Assembly (NCBI GenBank): GCA_910588185.1
Contig: CAJUQR010000001.1
Span: 124,001-188,000, forward strand
Direction: 5' to 3'
DNA from: an uncultured Peptostreptococcaceae bacterium
Lineage (GTDB): Bacteria; Bacillota; Clostridia; Peptostreptococcales; Anaerovoracaceae
DNA length: 64,000 nt
Shown: in pieces, positions 62,291 to 64,000 of the stretch
Position numbering within the stretch: the stretch's first letter is position 1
Layout: the number at the start of each line of letters is the position of its first letter
Notes under the pieces: model-generated
The model's input: only the letters and a program-made list of their open reading frames with translations
Databases searched by the model: none
Told to the model about the DNA's origin: nothing
Position numbers and translations under genes: made by a program

Positions 62291-62842
62291 TTATTTTATA
62301 CTGCCATCTGGATTAAATACAGGCAATTTTTGGATAAAAATAATGTCTTCTCTATCTGCAGCTTCACCTTCTGCAAGAACAGCCATACGTCCTACTATAT
62401 TCCCTCCAACTTGATTTACCAAAGTTTCAATAGACTTTAAAGACTCTCCTGTACTTATAACATCATCAACTATAAGTACTCTTTTCCCTCTCATTTGGTC
62501 TGCTTCCTTTTTTCCAATACATAATGTTTGGATATGATCTGTTGTTATTGAATCTACTTCAGTAGTTATGATATCTTGCATATATAGTTTAGGTCCTTTA
62601 CGAGCTACAATATAATCACTCATTCCGGCTTGTCTCGTCATTTCGTAAACCAAAGGAATACCCTTTGATTCCGCTGTAATCATTATGTCGAATTCAGGAG
62701 CTTTTTTAAGAAGTTCTGTCGCAGCCACCTTTGTAATTTCTACATCACCAAACATGATAAATGCGCCAATATACAAATCGTCTGTAACTTTACAAAGTGG
62801 CAATTGTCTTTTTAATCCTGCTATATTCATTTCATAAAACAT
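62291..62842 (-). CDS. phosphoribosyltransferase, adenine/xanthine PRT-like
   Basis: Type I phosphoribosyltransferase, 183 residues. The PRPP-binding loop is VLIVDDVISTGES (about 128-140); the front ESKGIPLVYEMTRQ and YIVARKGPKLYMQ segments match the APRT/XPRT group. Probably salvages a purine base, in keeping with the neighbouring purine permease. Which base cannot be told. Confidence 0.8.
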   Translation of the reverse strand: MFYEMNIAGLKRQLPLCKVTDDLYIGAFIMFGDVEITKVAATELLKKAPEFDIMITAESKGIPLVYEMTRQAGMSDYIVARKGPKLYMQDIITTEVDSITTDHIQTLCIGKKEADQMRGKRVLIVDDVISTGESLKSIETLVNQVGGNIVGRMAVLAEGEAADREDIIFIQKLPVFNPDGSIK

Positions 62843-62882
62843 AAGTGCTTTTCCTTTCTGATTTCAGCAATAATACTTTACA

Positions 62883-62911
62883 ATTATACTCCCTCGATAA
62901 ATCCCTTGCAA
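62883..62911 (-). promoter_or_regulatory. promoter of the phosphoribosyltransferase
   Basis: Minus-strand TTGCAA (62906-62911), 17 bp, TATAAT (62883-62888), 40 bp before the ATG. Confidence 0.7.
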
Positions 62912-63011
62912 GACCTTAAAAGGTTAAACTTAGCATATATCTTATGCTTCCAAGCTATAATAAAAGGCTCTTTTTATCTTTTCTCACTATTTCCAAAAAT
63001 ACATGTCATTT

Positions 63012-63184
63012 AAGAGAATTTTGAGATAATTTTCTCACAGTTCCCCTATTTTTTAAATTTAAAGAGAAATTTATTACCCTTGTGCTGTCTTTTTCTCTAA
63101 TTTTTATTAAAAAATTGAATTTGAGAGAAAAAATATCGAATTTTTCTCTCAGAAGCACCTAATTAACCGAGTAAGTGAGAAAAC
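63012..63184. repeat. AT-rich spacer with repeated GAGAAAA words, possible variant of the dispersed repeat
   Basis: Non-coding stretch between the phosphoribosyltransferase promoter and the permease terminator. It has seven words of the type GAGAAAA or TTTTCTC in both directions, including inverted GAGAGAAAAA (63123-63132) and TTTTTCTCTC (63141-63150). It occupies the same place relative to a terminator as copies A-C, but with GAGAAAA where those have GACAAAA. Relation is a guess. Confidence 0.35.
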
Positions 63185-63221
63185 CTAAAATATATTAGAA
63201 TATTCAAAGTCACAAACAAAA

Positions 63222-63250
63222 AAGGCGGATGACACTACGCCATCCGCCTT
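63222..63250 (-). terminator. intrinsic terminator of the purine permease
   Basis: Stem AAGGCGGATG / CATCCGCCTT with a 9-nt loop and A/T-runs; 12 bp after the stop. Confidence 0.85.
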
Positions 63251-63261
63251 TATACAAAAGC

Positions 63262-64000
63262 TTACATTGTTATAAACACAAATTTCAAGCAGAATAATAA
63301 TCCGATTACTGCTACCATAATATCTCTCTTTTCAAATTTTCCTGTACAAAGAGTAATGATAGTATAAGCAATTGATCCGATTCCAATACCGTTAGCTATA
63401 GAATAAGTTAAAGGCATCATAATCAAAGTCAAGAACGCTGGTGCTGCTGATCTCATATCTGACATGTCAACATTTTTGAAGTTTCCAAGCATCAATACAC
63501 CTACATATATAAGCGCCGGTGCTGTTGCACATCCCGGAACTATGCTGGCAAGCGGACTTAAGAATAAACATACGAAGAAGCAAGCTGATACTATTAAACT
63601 TGTAAGTCCCGTTCTTCCGCCTGCTGCAACACCTGAAGCAGATTCTACGAAAGTTGTACAAGTTGAAGTTCCCATAACTGCTCCTGCAACTGTAGCAACT
63701 GAGTCACAAGTCATACACTTGTCCAAATCTTCAGGGTCGCCGTTTTCATCAAGCATTCCTGCCTGTGAAGCAGTTCCGTAAAGAGTTCCGATAGTATCAA
63801 ACATGTCAACCAAGCAGAAAGTAATTATATACATAATTGCGCTAAATACTCCGCCAACAAAAGCAGGGCTGAAAGCATGTTCCCATGATGAGCCTTTAAA
63901 TACTCCTGCGATACCTACTTCTGTAAAGTCTTTAAATGACTGTCCAATCTGTGCCATATCAAAGGAAGGAGTAGTTCCTGTTACTATGTAATAAAGAACT
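63262..64000 (-). CDS. NCS2/AzgA-type purine permease (partial)
   Basis: C-terminal part of a nucleobase:cation symporter. The frame stays open to the window edge: codons upstream of the internal ATG at 63957 continue in frame (VLYYIVTGTTPSFD), so the start lies beyond 64000. At least 246 residues are present, with about six hydrophobic helices. Hallmarks: VDMFDTIGTLYG, MGTSTCTTFVESASGVAAGGRTGLTSL of the AzgA guanine/hypoxanthine group. Located before a purine phosphoribosyltransferase, fitting purine salvage. Confidence 0.88.
   Translation of the reverse strand, partial: VLYYIVTGTTPSFDMAQIGQSFKDFTEVGIAGVFKGSSWEHAFSPAFVGGVFSAIMYIITFCLVDMFDTIGTLYGTASQAGMLDENGDPEDLDKCMTCDSVATVAGAVMGTSTCTTFVESASGVAAGGRTGLTSLIVSACFFVCLFLSPLASIVPGCATAPALIYVGVLMLGNFKNVDMSDMRSAAPAFLTLIMMPLTYSIANGIGIGSIAYTIITLCTGKFEKRDIMVAVIGLLFCLKFVFITM

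Noticed and set aside
62843..63000. Purine riboswitch before the phosphoribosyltransferase
   Set aside because: A consensus promoter lies only about 40 bp before the ATG, leaving no room for the aptamer, and its conserved loops were not seen.

Overview
The window is AT-rich and densely coded. Nearly all genes lie on the minus strand, with consensus TTGACA/TATAAT promoters, purine-rich ribosome binding sites and short intergenic gaps. Gene content points to a Gram-positive anaerobe of the class Clostridia: sigH/rlmB/mrnC/cysS/cysE order, a zinc-type L33, fused IspDF, a CarD family protein, CNNM-type hemolysin, two-part ChrA, AddB, and BirA-BioY. An affiliation near Anaerovoracaceae/Peptostreptococcales is a guess from style, not a demonstrated placement.

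Region by region. 1-7070: one long minus-strand operon with two complete methionine-type ABC importers (MetN, MetI, MetQ), each paired with a DUF169 protein. 7200-11026: hairpin-rich spacer, then the rpmG-secE-nusG-rplK-rplA-rplJ-rplL operon with an L10 leader before rplJ. 11043-16129: thioesterase, LCP protein, MATE exporter, then tuf. 16192-18971: a TPR lipoprotein, a small XRE regulator, a 600-bp non-coding stretch with convergent small transcripts that resembles a type I toxin-antitoxin locus, CorA, a structured GC-rich element ending like a tRNA, and tRNA-Thr. 19033-30400: sigH-rlmB-folA-thyA-mrnC-cysS-cysE, a cyclophilin, chromate transporter halves, proS, ispDF, a PIN-TRAM membrane protein and carD. 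30610-32776: an OmpR-type two-component pair. 32779-39426: radA, an EF-G-like GTPase, and a sulfur unit (metY-cysK) preceded by a Cys-rich leader peptide with an attenuator and faced by a divergent Rrf2 regulator. 39450-48113: asnS, a zinc-ribbon orphan, a LarA-like enzyme, greA-lysS, two tandem PLP racemases and deoD. 48240-60192: addB, a HAD phosphatase, tex, prfB (programmed frameshift), secA and a CNNM protein. 60377-64000: birA-bioY, a small orphan, a phosphoribosyltransferase and a partial purine permease.

Several parts work together on sulfur and cysteine: methionine-type importers, CysE, CysK, MetY, the Rrf2 regulator and the cysteine-rich leader. A second theme is an ancestral clostridial block (sigH, tRNA, tuf, rpmG, secE, nusG, rplKAJL) that appears split by inserted genes; rpoB does not follow rplL here.

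The most interesting non-coding observations are the candidate cysteine attenuator (38637-38825), the convergent small-RNA/19-codon ORF locus (17331-17609), a dispersed repeat family of about 115-170 bp lying just beyond intrinsic terminators (20-189, 39450-39615, 55981-56096, with a variant at 63012-63184), the tRNA-3'-end-like structured element (18702-18850) and a REP-like inverted repeat (55656-55898). No CRISPR array, insertion sequence, prophage gene or rRNA was seen.
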